From assembly GCF_025770735.1 (NCBI RefSeq), contig NZ_JAODPB010000004.1:124001-188000 (forward strand): 64,000 nt of DNA, in the 5' to 3' direction. Below the pieces are notes generated by a model. That model was given only the letters and a program-made list of their open reading frames with translations. It made no database searches and was not told where the DNA came from. Shown here in pieces: positions 16,035 through 25,109 of this stretch. Numbering within the stretch: position 1 is the stretch's first letter; each line of letters opens with the position of its first letter. This stretch comes from Shouchella tritolerans. GTDB lineage: Bacteria > Bacillota > Bacilli > Bacillales > Bacillaceae_D. The position numbers and the translations under genes are program-made.

Positions 16035-16802
16035 TTAGCTTATGTCAAATGAAGAAAAGCCTGGCTCGACGACGTCATACGTAATTTGCTCACTATCGTC
16101 ATTGCGCAATTCAATAATGCAGTCAAAGTCTTCAAGCTCGTACTCCGACTCACGGATAAAAATGTCAGGGTGTTCAACCACTTTTACCGCAGGAAGCCGC
16201 ATGATGTCGTCAACAAGCATACGGTGCTTTTCAGTGGCCCTCATCGTTGACACAATGCCGTCAATAATAAAAATGTTGTCCCCATCCATTTCATCTTCAG
16301 CCAACTGGCTCCGCACAGTCTGCCTAAGAAGCGTCGAAGAAATAAAGCTCCAGCGCTTGTTCGCACAGACGCTTGCTGCTACTACCGATTCGGTTTTGCC
16401 GACTCTCGGCATGCCGCGAATGCCGATTAAATAATGGCCTTCTTTTTTCATTAATTCAGCCATAAAATCAACTAATAGCCCTAGCTCTCTGCGAATAAAC
16501 TTAAATGTTTTTTTCTCCGTGGCATTTCGCTCGATATAGCGACCATGACGAATCGCCAATCGGTCTCTAACTCGGGGCTCGCGGAACTTTGTAACTGTTA
16601 CGTTGCCAATTGTATGTAAGATGGCTTTAAACCTTTTTACGCTGTCATCGTCAGAAGTGCGCAAAAGCATGCCTCTTCTCGTGTCGTCAATGCCGTTAAT
16701 TGTGACAATATTAATGGACAGCATGCCAAGAAGAGAAGAAATATCCCCGAGAATCCCCGGGCGGTTTTCGTGGAGCTGGTACTCAAAATACCATTCTTTC
16801 AC
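16035..16802 (-). CDS. ymfK: YmfK, DUF3388 protein with ACT-like N-terminus
   Basis: A conserved 255-residue protein of unknown function found beside ymfJ and rodZ in Bacillaceae. The N-terminal 80 residues (EYQLHENRPGILGDISSLLGMLSINIVTINGID) read like an ACT ligand-binding domain. A P-loop-like GIRGMPRVGKTESVVAAS follows at about 130 and an aspartate-rich IFIIDGIVST later, suggesting nucleotide binding. The GTG start has AAGGAAG 7 bases upstream. The function cannot be named from the sequence. Confidence 0.85.
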   Translation of the reverse strand: MKEWYFEYQLHENRPGILGDISSLLGMLSINIVTINGIDDTRRGMLLRTSDDDSVKRFKAILHTIGNVTVTKFREPRVRDRLAIRHGRYIERNATEKKTFKFIRRELGLLVDFMAELMKKEGHYLIGIRGMPRVGKTESVVAASVCANKRWSFISSTLLRQTVRSQLAEDEMDGDNIFIIDGIVSTMRATEKHRMLVDDIMRLPAVKVVEHPDIFIRESEYELEDFDCIIELRNDDSEQITYDVVEPGFSSFDIS

Positions 16803-16952
16803 CGCGGCACTTCCTTTCTTAAGTGTGAAAAATGGACCAAATCAGCTATTCTTCTTGGGTCTATGATATAGGATACACTACTAAAAGGAAAGTATTTTCC
16901 TATGTAAAATTGCAAATTTCCGCAAATCGCCAAACAAACCGCCGTTTTTTGT

Positions 16953-16988
16953 AAAAAAACTGCCTGTTCACATATCGCGAACAGGCAG
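16953..16988 (-). terminator. Terminator downstream of ymfJ
   Basis: A perfect 10-bp stem CTGCCTGTTC/GAACAGGCAG with a 9-base loop, followed by TTTTTTT on the minus strand; ends the ymfF-ymfH-ymfI-ymfJ unit. Confidence 0.92.
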
Positions 16989-16995
16989 GGGCGCC

Positions 16996-17244
16996 TTACT
17001 GTTGTTCTACCAATTTTACCATCATATTAGCGATAGCATGCTGTTCTTTCTCATCAGCGACTTTCCAAAGGTCGGCAAGAACACGCTCTTGTTCGTTTTT
17101 CGGCTCAACTTGCCCAGCCAAATATTCGCCAACTTGGTAAGCAAGGTCACTTACGACATGTTCATTCATGCCCTCTTTTTTTGCTTGGTCAAGACGCCCT
17201 CCTAAAAAATCTTTCCATTGTTCCCAGTTGTCAAGTACTGACAT
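16996..17244 (-). CDS. ymfJ: YmfJ, DUF3243 family protein
   Basis: An 82-residue protein of a Bacillaceae-specific family with no established function. The sequence is mostly helical (WEQWKDFLGGRLDQAKKEG, VSDLAYQVGEYLAG, LWKVADEKEQHAIANMMVKLVE) and has no membrane segment or Cys. AAAGGAGG precedes the ATG. It sits between ymfI and ymfK exactly as in B. subtilis, which supports the name. Confidence 0.9.
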   Translation of the reverse strand: MSVLDNWEQWKDFLGGRLDQAKKEGMNEHVVSDLAYQVGEYLAGQVEPKNEQERVLADLWKVADEKEQHAIANMMVKLVEQQ

Positions 17245-17316
17245 GTGAATCCCTCCTTTAGAATTTAAAAAGATTCACACTTAGTATGCCGGATTCACTT
17301 GCCTTTATGCGCTGAC

Positions 17317-18030
17317 TTAACAGTACCAGCCGCCATTGACAGAAAGAATTTGCCCATGTATGTAAGACGCTTTATCGCTAGCCAAAAAGGCAATCGCCTC
17401 TGCGACTTCCTCAGCTGTCCCAAGCCTACCGTACGGAATGTCTTCAGCAAGCAGACGAAGATCAGCCTCGCTGTAGCCTCTAAGCATGTTTGTATCGATC
17501 GCTCCAGGAGCAACCGCATTAATGCGTATGCCGCTCATGGCCGTTTCTTTTGCCATGCTTTTAACAAACCCATTTAAACCGCTTTTTGCTGCAGCATAGA
17601 TGCTTTCCATGCTTGCTCCTGTGAGCCCCCAAATGGATGATGTGAGCACGATCACGCCATCGCGTTTTCTAAGCATTTCCGGCAAAAAGGACCGTACTAG
17701 TTTGATCGGGCTAAGCAAATGCACATGCATTTGTGCCTCAAGCATATCGTCGCCAACGTCTTGCAAGAGCGCAGGTGCAGCGGTGCCAGCACAATCGACA
17801 AACACATCAGGCACGGCAGGTAGTTGCTTTGCAAGTGCGGCAGCACCGTCCGCTCTAGACAAATCGGCTTTGATGGCAACGCAAGGACAAGGAACGGCTG
17901 CCGCTAAGGCGTTGGCTGCCTCGATGTTTTCCGAGTAGTGGATATAAAGCTCAGACGCCTCTTGTGCAAAGACCGCTGCCGTTGCTTGCCCGATTCCTCC
18001 AGTTGCCCCTGTTATTAAAATGCGCTTCAT
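17317..18030 (-). CDS. ymfI: Elongation factor P 5-aminopentanone reductase YmfI (SDR family)
   Basis: In B. subtilis YmfI reduces 5-aminopentanone attached to Lys32 of EF-P to 5-aminopentanol, the final step of this modification. The 237-residue product is a short-chain dehydrogenase/reductase: ITGATGGIGQATA cofactor motif, DCAGTAAP, a catalytic Ser in LTSSIWG and YAAAKSG holding the Tyr-Lys pair, with SVNGGWYC at the end as usual for the family. It is coupled to ymfH (ATGA overlap). Position and SDR type support the name; the substrate is inferred from B. subtilis. Confidence 0.9.
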   Translation of the reverse strand: MKRILITGATGGIGQATAAVFAQEASELYIHYSENIEAANALAAAVPCPCVAIKADLSRADGAAALAKQLPAVPDVFVDCAGTAAPALLQDVGDDMLEAQMHVHLLSPIKLVRSFLPEMLRKRDGVIVLTSSIWGLTGASMESIYAAAKSGLNGFVKSMAKETAMSGIRINAVAPGAIDTNMLRGYSEADLRLLAEDIPYGRLGTAEEVAEAIAFLASDKASYIHGQILSVNGGWYC

Positions 18031-19319
18031 GACATGTCTTCGTCTTTGACTGTCGCCACCGTCCGGTACTCGCTCTTAAAATGGTGATGGAGCACTGTTT
18101 CCAAATCAGATGCTTCTAACGATTCAAGCATCGGCACGACATCAAATAAATTCATGCCATTAAACGCATAGCGTGTAAATTCATTGGCAATATTTTCAGG
18201 CGAGTTCAAGGAACGAAGAAAAGCGCCAATTTTTTTCTTAATGGCCCGATCCGCTTCGTCTTTCGCTAGTGGACGCTGCTTGAATGCCGCAATGGTCTCG
18301 ATTATTTTTTCTTTTAGCTCCTCTGGCTTTGTACTGTCTCCGCCGATAATCGAAAAACCGAACCCATATTCTGCAGTATAGTCAAACGCAAACGTCTCAT
18401 TGATGATCCCTGCCTCATACATGGCCTCGTATGCCTCGGAACTTGGGCCGAACATAAGATCGAGCAAAACATTTAACGACAGTTCGTATTTTAGCAGTTC
18501 TTCCCCTTGGCGCGTTGGGTTTGACTCTTTAAAACCAACAAATACCTTTGGTGTATGGACAGGCATAGCGACAACATGTTCAGCTCTGTCGACTGGCGTT
18601 CCTTCAGGCTTCACGTGACGCTCAATCGGTTTTGGTTCGGCAAATTCCTTTTTGCTTTGGTTCGCCCGGACGAGTTTCATCATTTCATTTACGTCCACCG
18701 AACCGACAATAAACAGCAACATGTTGCTAGGGTGGTAGAACGTCTCATAGCATGTGTACAAGTCCTCTTTCGTAATTTTGCTAATTGACGGGATCGTCCC
18801 AGCAATGTCAATTTTGACAGGGTGGGATGAATACATGTTTTCAATCGTCCCAAAGTATGCGCGCCAATCAGGATCATCATCATACATCGTAATTTCTTGG
18901 CCAATAATGCCTTTTTCTTTTTCCACTGTTTCATCAGTAAAGTAAGGGTGCTGAACAAAATCAAGCAAAGTTTCAACATTTTGATTGACGTTGGATGTGC
19001 TAGAAAATAAATAAGCTGTGCGAGTAAAGCTTGTAAATGCGTTCGCTTGTGCCCCTTGTTTGCCAAATGTATGGAAAACATCGCCTTCTTCGCTTTCAAA
19101 CATTTTATGCTCTAGAAAGTGGGCAATGCCGTCTGGGACTTTGACTGGCTCTGTTTGTCCAAGAGGGACAAAATGATTATCAATCGAACCGTATTTGGTT
19201 GTAAAAGTGGCAAACGTTTTGTGGAATCCTGGTTTTGGAAGAATGTAAACATCAAGCCCGTTATCAAGTTGCTCATAATAAAGCGTCTCTTCTAGCTGTT
19301 TAAATTCAAGCGGCTTCAT
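18027..19319 (-). CDS. ymfH: YmfH, M16-family zinc peptidase with intact HxxEH
   Basis: A pitrilysin/processing-peptidase-type protein (430 residues). The inverted zinc motif HFLEHKMFE is present, with a downstream Glu in the helix EKEKGIIGQEI. It forms a pair with YmfF, which lacks the motif, in line with M16B/C enzymes made from one active and one inactive subunit. Its ATG overlaps the ymfF stop by one base (TAATG). The substrate is unknown; roles in peptide processing are inferred from related pairs. Confidence 0.9.
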   Translation of the reverse strand: MKPLEFKQLEETLYYEQLDNGLDVYILPKPGFHKTFATFTTKYGSIDNHFVPLGQTEPVKVPDGIAHFLEHKMFESEEGDVFHTFGKQGAQANAFTSFTRTAYLFSSTSNVNQNVETLLDFVQHPYFTDETVEKEKGIIGQEITMYDDDPDWRAYFGTIENMYSSHPVKIDIAGTIPSISKITKEDLYTCYETFYHPSNMLLFIVGSVDVNEMMKLVRANQSKKEFAEPKPIERHVKPEGTPVDRAEHVVAMPVHTPKVFVGFKESNPTRQGEELLKYELSLNVLLDLMFGPSSEAYEAMYEAGIINETFAFDYTAEYGFGFSIIGGDSTKPEELKEKIIETIAAFKQRPLAKDEADRAIKKKIGAFLRSLNSPENIANEFTRYAFNGMNLFDVVPMLESLEASDLETVLHHHFKSEYRTVATVKDEDMS

Positions 19320-20596
19320 TACTCACTCTCCCCTTTCAAAAAGTAAATCGTGTCCAATTCCCATTTGTTGGCTGCATTGACAATGTCTGTTTTGCTGACT
19401 TTCTTTAACGCTTCAATCCGTTCGCCAATTGGATAAGTTGTTCCTGCAACCATTTCATGGTAAGACAGTTCGACAAATCCTCTTGGTGTATCAATCGCTT
19501 CAAGCATTTGGTTGATGAGCATCGCTTTTGTCTGTTCAATCGTTTCCTCGTCAAACTCCCCTGTTTTCATGGCCTCTGCCTGTTCCTTAATAATGGCAAC
19601 CGCACGTTCGAATTTATTAAATTCAATCCCAGCCATTACCATTAGCACGCCTTTATGACTTTCCAGGCGAGATGCGGCATAATAGGCAAGACTTTCTTTT
19701 TCGCGGACATTTCGAAACAACTTTGACGACGGGAATCCGCCAAAAATGCCATTGGCGACTTGCATCGCCTCGTAATCTTCATCGCCAAACGTTGTATGTG
19801 TACGAAAGCCAATATGCAATTTGCCTTGTTTGACTTTTTGTTTTTCAGTCACGAGTTTTTCGGTTATGTGAACCGGGCTCTTGGCTGCTGCTTGCACTTC
19901 CGCTTTTGGATGGCGTTTTTGTGTGAATAGCTCTTCGATGTAGTTAGTCAACTCTTTTTCGTCGTAGGTACCAATGATATAAAGGTCGAAACGGTCTTCG
20001 GCGACCATGCGTTCGTACGCTTGATAAATCGCCTGCTCATCGAGTGTATCAAGGTCGCTAATGCGTCCATAAGCTGGAAGGGCGAACGCTTCATCTTTGA
20101 ACATTTCCTCTGTGATCCGAACGTTGGCATAACGCATTTTATCATCATAAATCGTAGCAATCCGCTGGGACAAGGCGCGTTTTTCTTGCTCAACAATCGC
20201 TTTAGTGAAAGACCCATCTTCCAGCCTTGGTTCAAAGACAACTTCTTTAAAAAGGGAGAGCGCTTCTTTCAACAATGGCTGTTGACCTGTTAAAAACCGT
20301 TCACTGGCTATTTCCATGCGAAAGCTTAGTACGTGCTGCTCGCCTTTTTTTTGAACGTCGCCCGTTAAAATCGCTCCATACATATCATCAAGTTTTCGCC
20401 TAAGCTGTTTGCGATTGCTATAGTTTTTTGTGCCACTTTGCAAAATAGAAGGTATAAGTGCTCTTGCTGTTAGTGTACGTTCATTCAATGGCGCTTTCGC
20501 CATTAATAAAAATGTAACAGTTTTAAATTTGTCCGTTTTCCAATAATGGATATTCATTCCTGCCCGCTGCGACGAGCTCACTTGTAAATCAACCAT
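19319..20596 (-). CDS. ymfF: YmfF, non-catalytic M16-family partner protein
   Basis: The 425-residue product has the M16 fold features (SKLFRNVREKESLAYYAASRLE, the C-terminal half Arg/Tyr signature) but no HxxEH, so it is probably the inactive subunit of a heterodimer with YmfH. The ATG at 20596 with AAAGGAAG 7 bases upstream gives the B. subtilis length (426); a longer open frame upstream is not supported. The two M16 genes are adjacent and coupled. In B. subtilis ymfD lies upstream of this pair; here ymfC is the direct neighbour. Confidence 0.88.
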   Translation of the reverse strand: MVDLQVSSSQRAGMNIHYWKTDKFKTVTFLLMAKAPLNERTLTARALIPSILQSGTKNYSNRKQLRRKLDDMYGAILTGDVQKKGEQHVLSFRMEIASERFLTGQQPLLKEALSLFKEVVFEPRLEDGSFTKAIVEQEKRALSQRIATIYDDKMRYANVRITEEMFKDEAFALPAYGRISDLDTLDEQAIYQAYERMVAEDRFDLYIIGTYDEKELTNYIEELFTQKRHPKAEVQAAAKSPVHITEKLVTEKQKVKQGKLHIGFRTHTTFGDEDYEAMQVANGIFGGFPSSKLFRNVREKESLAYYAASRLESHKGVLMVMAGIEFNKFERAVAIIKEQAEAMKTGEFDEETIEQTKAMLINQMLEAIDTPRGFVELSYHEMVAGTTYPIGERIEALKKVSKTDIVNAANKWELDTIYFLKGESE

Positions 20597-20746
20597 TTGC
20601 CCACTTCCTTTACAAACTAAAATTTGTCGTTCACATCCTTCTCGCATGCTGCAATGAGCTCATCGCCTTTGCGCGAAGTAAGGAGGACGATGCAACAGCG
20701 GCCTTCTTAGTGTGCCAACAAAGGCGGCAAATCATCCGCAACGGCT

Positions 20747-20772
20747 AAAAACCGCCGGTGGTGGCGGTTTTT
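20747..20772 (-). terminator. Terminator downstream of ymfC
   Basis: AAAAACCGCC pairs with GGCGGTTTTT around a 6-base loop, T run on the minus strand, immediately after the ymfC stop. Confidence 0.9.
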
Positions 20773-20775
20773 AAC

Positions 20776-21486
20776 TTATTTGCTTTTTCTTACAACATTA
20801 AACTTAAATTTGTCAGAACGAAAATAATTGACAGAGTGGAGCACCGCTTGATCATGGTGATCATAATGGGTTTGTCTTAAAAGAAGAAGCGCCGTTTCCG
20901 GAGTGCACTCCAGCACTTCCGTTACATGCTCATGGTAGCCGATCGGCTCAATCGAGGCAAGCGCATACGCAATTGGTCGGCCTGCCTCTTCTAAAAAATG
21001 AAAGATCGACTTCATTTCATGAATAGAGCGGTTGCCGACTAAATCTGCCGGAAGCTGGTCAAGACAATAAACGACAGGCATGCCGTCTGCTGTCCGTACA
21101 CGCTCAAGTTGCAGCAGTTCAAACGATTCCGGTCGATTAAAACGCGCTCTGTCTTCCTCTGCCGAGACTTCGATCGTTGACGACAAATAAATCGTGCCTG
21201 GCGTCATATTTGCTGACGCAATCATGTTGGTTACACTTTGCAGCTCTTCGATTCCCGCTGAAAACAGCGGCTTTGAAGGCACAAATGTGCCTACGCCGTA
21301 GCGCCTTACGACAAGTCCATCTTCTTCTAGCAGGCGCAGCGCTTCCCGCAATGTCTCTTTGCTCACACCTAGCTGCTTGGCAAGCTCATATTCAGATGGG
21401 AGCTTACTCCCCTCACTATAGTGGCTGATTTCTTCCTTTAACTGATCGATCACTTGTATATAAAGCGGCCGATGATCCGCCTTCAT
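20776..21486 (-). CDS. ymfC: GntR/HutC-family transcriptional regulator (YmfC-like)
   Basis: A 236-residue regulator with an N-terminal winged helix ([51 protein letters not shown]) and a C-terminal UTRA ligand-binding domain of the HutC type ([31 protein letters not shown]). It lies right after spoIIIE, the position of ymfC in B. subtilis. The target and ligand are unknown. The start is uncertain: an ATG at 21486 with GAGAGG/GGATGG upstream is used; an ATG four codons earlier lacks spacing to the ribosome site. Confidence 0.87.
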   Translation of the reverse strand: MKADHRPLYIQVIDQLKEEISHYSEGSKLPSEYELAKQLGVSKETLREALRLLEEDGLVVRRYGVGTFVPSKPLFSAGIEELQSVTNMIASANMTPGTIYLSSTIEVSAEEDRARFNRPESFELLQLERVRTADGMPVVYCLDQLPADLVGNRSIHEMKSIFHFLEEAGRPIAYALASIEPIGYHEHVTEVLECTPETALLLLRQTHYDHHDQAVLHSVNYFRSDKFKFNVVRKSK

Positions 21487-21527
21487 CACCGATTCCATCC
21501 TCTCTATCGCAACCCTTTCTTTCTAGT

Positions 21528-23870
21528 TTATGAAGTTGCCTCTTCATCATTACGGCTGATCAGTACTTCCCTAGGCTTACTGCCTTCATATGGGCCGACA
21601 ACGCCTCTTGCTTCCATTTCATCAATAATGCGCGCTGCCCGTGTATAGCCGACGCGAAAGCGGCGCTGGATCATCGACACGGATGCAGTACCAACTTCCA
21701 CGACTAAGTCAACAGCGTCGTTGTATAATTCATCTTCAGGCGCGCTGTTCGTTGCCTGATCAACCGAAGGCGTCATTTCTTCTACATATTGGGCTTTTTG
21801 CTGAGAAATGACATATTCAACAACTCTTTCAACTTCCTGATCCGATAAAAATGCCCCTTGTATACGCGTCGGCTTGGTTGCGCCCATTGGCAAATAGAGC
21901 ATATCCCCGCGGCCTAGTAGCTTTTCGGCCCCGCCAGAGTCCAAAATTGTCCGCGAATCGGTTTGCGACGAAACGCCGAAAGCAATCCGCGATGGGATGT
22001 TTGCCTTAATGACGCCAGTAATCACGTCTACTGACGGCCGCTGCGTAGCAATAATCATATGAATGCCCGCTGCTCGTGCCATTTGCGCAAGGCGAGCGAT
22101 TGAATCTTCGACATCGCCAGACGCCACCATCATTAAGTCGGCGAGCTCGTCCACAATGACGACAATATAGGGCAACAATGGCTGCTTGCCTTCTTCCGTT
22201 TCATTGTGGCGGCGAATATAGTCATTATAGCCTTCGATATTGCGTGTGCCAGTATGAGAAAATAAGTCATAGCGTCGTTCCATTTCAGCGACAACTTTTT
22301 TTAGTGCTTGAGACGCTTTTTTCGGTTCTGTGACAACGGGTGTCAACAAATGGGGAATGCCGTTGTACACGTTTAACTCGACCATTTTTGGATCAATCAT
22401 CATCAGCTTCACTTCATGGGGTTTTGCTTTCATTAAAATACTTGTAATGATGCCGTTAATGCAGACACTTTTGCCACTGCCTGTTGCCCCTGCGACAAGC
22501 AAATGGGGCATTTTATTTAGCGGCGCCAGCACAGGTTCCCCTGAAATGTCGCGGCCAAGTCCAACGGAAAGTACTTCATGTTGTCGTGAAGAAGCCCCTT
22601 CAAGCACTTCCTTTAAAGAAACAATGGCAATTTCCTGATTGGGAACTTCAATGCCGACAGCTGATTTCCCCGGGATTGGTGCTTCAATGCGAATGTCTTT
22701 TGCAGCAAGTGCCAAAGCAAGGTCATCTGCCAAGTTGACAATTTTGCTTACTTTTACGCCAATGCTCGGATTGACTTCATACTTTGTGACGGCTGGACCT
22801 AAATGAACTTTGGACACTCGCACGTTCACGCCGAAGCTGGCGAGTGTTTTTTCCAATTTGCGTGCATTCGAGGTCAACTGTTGCTTTTCCTGCTTTTGTT
22901 CTGGCTTATCAGGCGTCAGCAACAAATCGAGACTTGGCAATGTATAGGATTCATTCGCTTGTTCCATCTGCACCAAGCCAGCCGACATCAGGGCTCCATC
23001 CCCATCTGTGTCGCCAGCCTCGACCACTTCGCTAGCGTCTTCTTTTTTTCCTTGCTTAACAGGGTGGACCGTTTGTTCTTCAGGCTTAGCTTGTGCATTT
23101 TGCGTAAAATCGACGATTTCTGGCTCGGTCTGTTTATCCCATGGTTCGAGCTCCTGTTCTTCTACTTCCTCGTTTACTTGCTGTTTTTTCTTCTGGCGCA
23201 CTTTCTTTTGTTGGCGTTCCTCATTCATTTTCACTTTTGCCTGTTTCCGCCAAGAAGCAAAGTCTTGCCATGCTGCTTTCACAAAATCAGTCACAAACAA
23301 ATACGTGCGCCGGTACGCTTTTCCGACCATTTCTCCAAAGGAGCGACCGGAAATTAAAATAGCGCCAATCATAATGAGGATAAAGCAGAACAAATATGTA
23401 CCCGCGTTGGCAAACAAAAAGTGGCTTACTGCATAGCCAACTGCCCCAACCATACCGCCGCCGAGATCGACTGACTGGCCAGACGTCATTTCCTCCCAAT
23501 AAAGGTTCCACGTGCCCCGCAAAACCGATTCATCGTTAACGTTGCCAGTTAGCTGAAGTTCACGGAATAAGCTGATATGCGCCAAAATCGCCATCGAAAT
23601 CACGATTGTGTACAATCCAGCTAAACGCCTTCCCCACAAGGCTGGTTTTTTCCGTTTAATCATGATGTACAATGCGCTTACAAAAAAACCAAGCGCCAAA
23701 ACGACAAACCATTCTCCTAAGAAGAAACGAAATAAACGGACAAATGCTTCCCCTACGCTCCCTAATCGGGCCAGCGTTACAAGAGCCACTACGAGTAGGC
23801 CTAATCCTACAAGTTCAAAAGTCAGCTGGGACTTCCACTGGTTTTTTTTGCGTTTCTTGCGTTTTGCCAT
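21528..23870 (-). CDS. spoIIIE: DNA translocase SpoIIIE/FtsK
   Basis: Septum-located DNA pump that moves the chromosome into the forespore and clears trapped DNA. The 780-residue product (B. subtilis 787) has four membrane helices in the first 180 residues, a charged linker (about 215-330), an alpha-beta RecA-like motor with Walker [17 protein letters not shown] and Walker [17 protein letters not shown], and a C-terminal gamma winged-helix domain ([18 protein letters not shown]) that reads SRS sequences. ATG at 23870 is used because the preceding 11 codons have no ribosome site. A 9-bp hairpin lies in the leader at 23902-23926. Confidence 0.97.
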   Translation of the reverse strand: MAKRKKRKKNQWKSQLTFELVGLGLLVVALVTLARLGSVGEAFVRLFRFFLGEWFVVLALGFFVSALYIMIKRKKPALWGRRLAGLYTIVISMAILAHISLFRELQLTGNVNDESVLRGTWNLYWEEMTSGQSVDLGGGMVGAVGYAVSHFLFANAGTYLFCFILIMIGAILISGRSFGEMVGKAYRRTYLFVTDFVKAAWQDFASWRKQAKVKMNEERQQKKVRQKKKQQVNEEVEEQELEPWDKQTEPEIVDFTQNAQAKPEEQTVHPVKQGKKEDASEVVEAGDTDGDGALMSAGLVQMEQANESYTLPSLDLLLTPDKPEQKQEKQQLTSNARKLEKTLASFGVNVRVSKVHLGPAVTKYEVNPSIGVKVSKIVNLADDLALALAAKDIRIEAPIPGKSAVGIEVPNQEIAIVSLKEVLEGASSRQHEVLSVGLGRDISGEPVLAPLNKMPHLLVAGATGSGKSVCINGIITSILMKAKPHEVKLMMIDPKMVELNVYNGIPHLLTPVVTEPKKASQALKKVVAEMERRYDLFSHTGTRNIEGYNDYIRRHNETEEGKQPLLPYIVVIVDELADLMMVASGDVEDSIARLAQMARAAGIHMIIATQRPSVDVITGVIKANIPSRIAFGVSSQTDSRTILDSGGAEKLLGRGDMLYLPMGATKPTRIQGAFLSDQEVERVVEYVISQQKAQYVEEMTPSVDQATNSAPEDELYNDAVDLVVEVGTASVSMIQRRFRVGYTRAARIIDEMEARGVVGPYEGSKPREVLISRNDEEATS

Positions 23871-23901
23871 GGAGTCACCCTCTAGAAAATCATACTCGAA
23901 C

Positions 23902-23926
23902 AAGCAGCCTAAACGCGAGGCTGCTT
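23902..23926. other. Hairpin in the spoIIIE leader
   Basis: AAGCAGCCT/AGGCTGCTT form a perfect 9-bp stem with a 7-base loop about 30 bases upstream of the spoIIIE start codon. There is no T run on the minus strand. An extended -10-like TGGTATGATATAAT lies just upstream at 23943-23958, so the hairpin would be at the 5' end of a short leader transcript. Confidence 0.45.
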
Positions 23927-24003
23927 AAAATCGACTGTTGTTATTATATCATACCATGTTTCAGGCGCCCACCACTACAGCGATTCCGTTTTTTAACGGT
24001 TTT

Positions 24004-24225
24004 TTATGGAATCCATCTTGCTGAAAGCAATGAGCCCGGAGCGTATTCAGGTTTTAAAAAGGCATTTGGATCACTCGAAAGGAGGCGGATGACTCGAAAG
24101 CTGCCATCGTCAATCCGTTCAACGACAAGCTGACCAGCATCACAGTCAATCAGTTGTTGACTTTGGTAAACTGTATCTTCTTCTGGAAAAAGAAGTTCAT
24201 AAGGAGTCGTCGTGTACAAAATCAT
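24004..24225 (-). CDS. ylzJ: YlzJ-like family protein
   Basis: A 73-residue protein ([15 protein letters not shown]...) of the YlzJ-like family, of unknown function, found between tepA and spoIIIE in Bacillaceae. It is acidic, mostly beta in appearance, and has one internal Cys. Its ATG overlaps the tepA stop (ATGA), so it is co-translated with that gene. No further function can be read. Confidence 0.88.
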   Translation of the reverse strand: MILYTTTPYELLFPEEDTVYQSQQLIDCDAGQLVVERIDDGSFRVIRLLSSDPNAFLKPEYAPGSLLSARWIP

Positions 24226-24953
24226 TGGATAACCTCCCCGTCTGCCTTCTGTTCCTCAATCATTTCATTCAGCTTTCTAATCGCTTGGCCAATGCCGCCC
24301 ACTTCATTGATAAGCCCATATTCGACCGCATCTGTGCCAATCACATTCGTGCCAATATCCCGGGTGAGATTGCCCTTTGAAAACATTAATTCTTTAAACT
24401 TTTCTTCCGATATTTGCGAATGGGACGTGACAAATCGAATGACGCGGTCTTGCATTTTATCTAAATACTCAAATGTTTGCGGTACGCCAATGACGAGGCC
24501 AGTCAGGCGTACAGGATGGATCGTCATCGTCGCTGTTTCAGCAATAAACGAATAGCTTGCCGCTGTAGCAATCGGCACGCCGATGGAATGCCCACCGCCA
24601 AGCACAAGTGTAACGGTTGGTTTTGAAATCGAAGCGATCATTTCCGAAAGGGCCAACCCCGCTTCAACATCGCCGCCTACTGTGTTTAAAATAATTAACA
24701 ACCCTTCAATTTTCGGATTCTGTTCGACGGCCACTAACTGTGGAATCATATGCTCATATTTTGTCGTTTTGTTTTGCGGGGGCAGTTGCATATGTCCTTC
24801 AATTTGACCAACGACCGTCATACAATGGATGTTGGAAGCGCCCATATCCGGTACATTCGATTGCCCGAGCTGCTGGATTTTTTCGACAAGCGTGCTTTTC
24901 TCTTCTTGTTTCTCTTTCGGCTCTTCTGGAGCAGGTTGCTCTTCATTTTCCAT
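24222..24953 (-). CDS. tepA: TepA, ClpP-like (crotonase-fold) serine protease
   Basis: TepA is a ClpP-related cytoplasmic protease; in B. subtilis it was reported to aid protein translocation and more recently to degrade spore proteins during outgrowth. The 243-residue product has a charged N-terminal tail and a ClpP/SppA-like core with [19 protein letters not shown], the likely catalytic Ser in [17 protein letters not shown] and [10 protein letters not shown] downstream. ATG at 24953 is preferred over a GTG three codons earlier, which is too close to the AAGGGG site. It precedes ylzJ and spoIIIE. Confidence 0.9.
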   Translation of the reverse strand: MENEEQPAPEEPKEKQEEKSTLVEKIQQLGQSNVPDMGASNIHCMTVVGQIEGHMQLPPQNKTTKYEHMIPQLVAVEQNPKIEGLLIILNTVGGDVEAGLALSEMIASISKPTVTLVLGGGHSIGVPIATAASYSFIAETATMTIHPVRLTGLVIGVPQTFEYLDKMQDRVIRFVTSHSQISEEKFKELMFSKGNLTRDIGTNVIGTDAVEYGLINEVGGIGQAIRKLNEMIEEQKADGEVIQ

Positions 24954-25028
24954 CTTGTCCACACCCCTTCTCTTTACATAAAAGTAGTATGGGGCGAAGC
25001 ATTCATTATTATGTGTTGCCGCTCTAAG

Positions 25029-25066
25029 AAAGCCTGAGCCCCATTCAAGGAGGGGCTCAGGCTTTT
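25029..25066 (-). terminator. Strong terminator downstream of rnjB
   Basis: A 14-bp stem AAAGCCTGAGCCCC/GGGGCTCAGGCTTT with a 9-base loop. It is followed on the minus strand by T-rich sequence and lies between rnjB and tepA. Confidence 0.9.
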
Positions 25067-25109
25067 AGCATATTCATCCATATAAACGCTTTTTTCAACA
25101 AACTTACGG

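Noticed and set aside
22803-23357. 184-codon plus-strand frame opposite spoIIIE
   Set aside because: The Phe/Leu-rich translation is the complement of the charged linker region of spoIIIE and has no ribosome site.
23986-24005. CCGTT-TTTT-AACGG followed by T run after ylzJ
   Set aside because: The T run is on the plus strand only, where no gene ends, and the stem is 5 bp; it is not a terminator for ylzJ.
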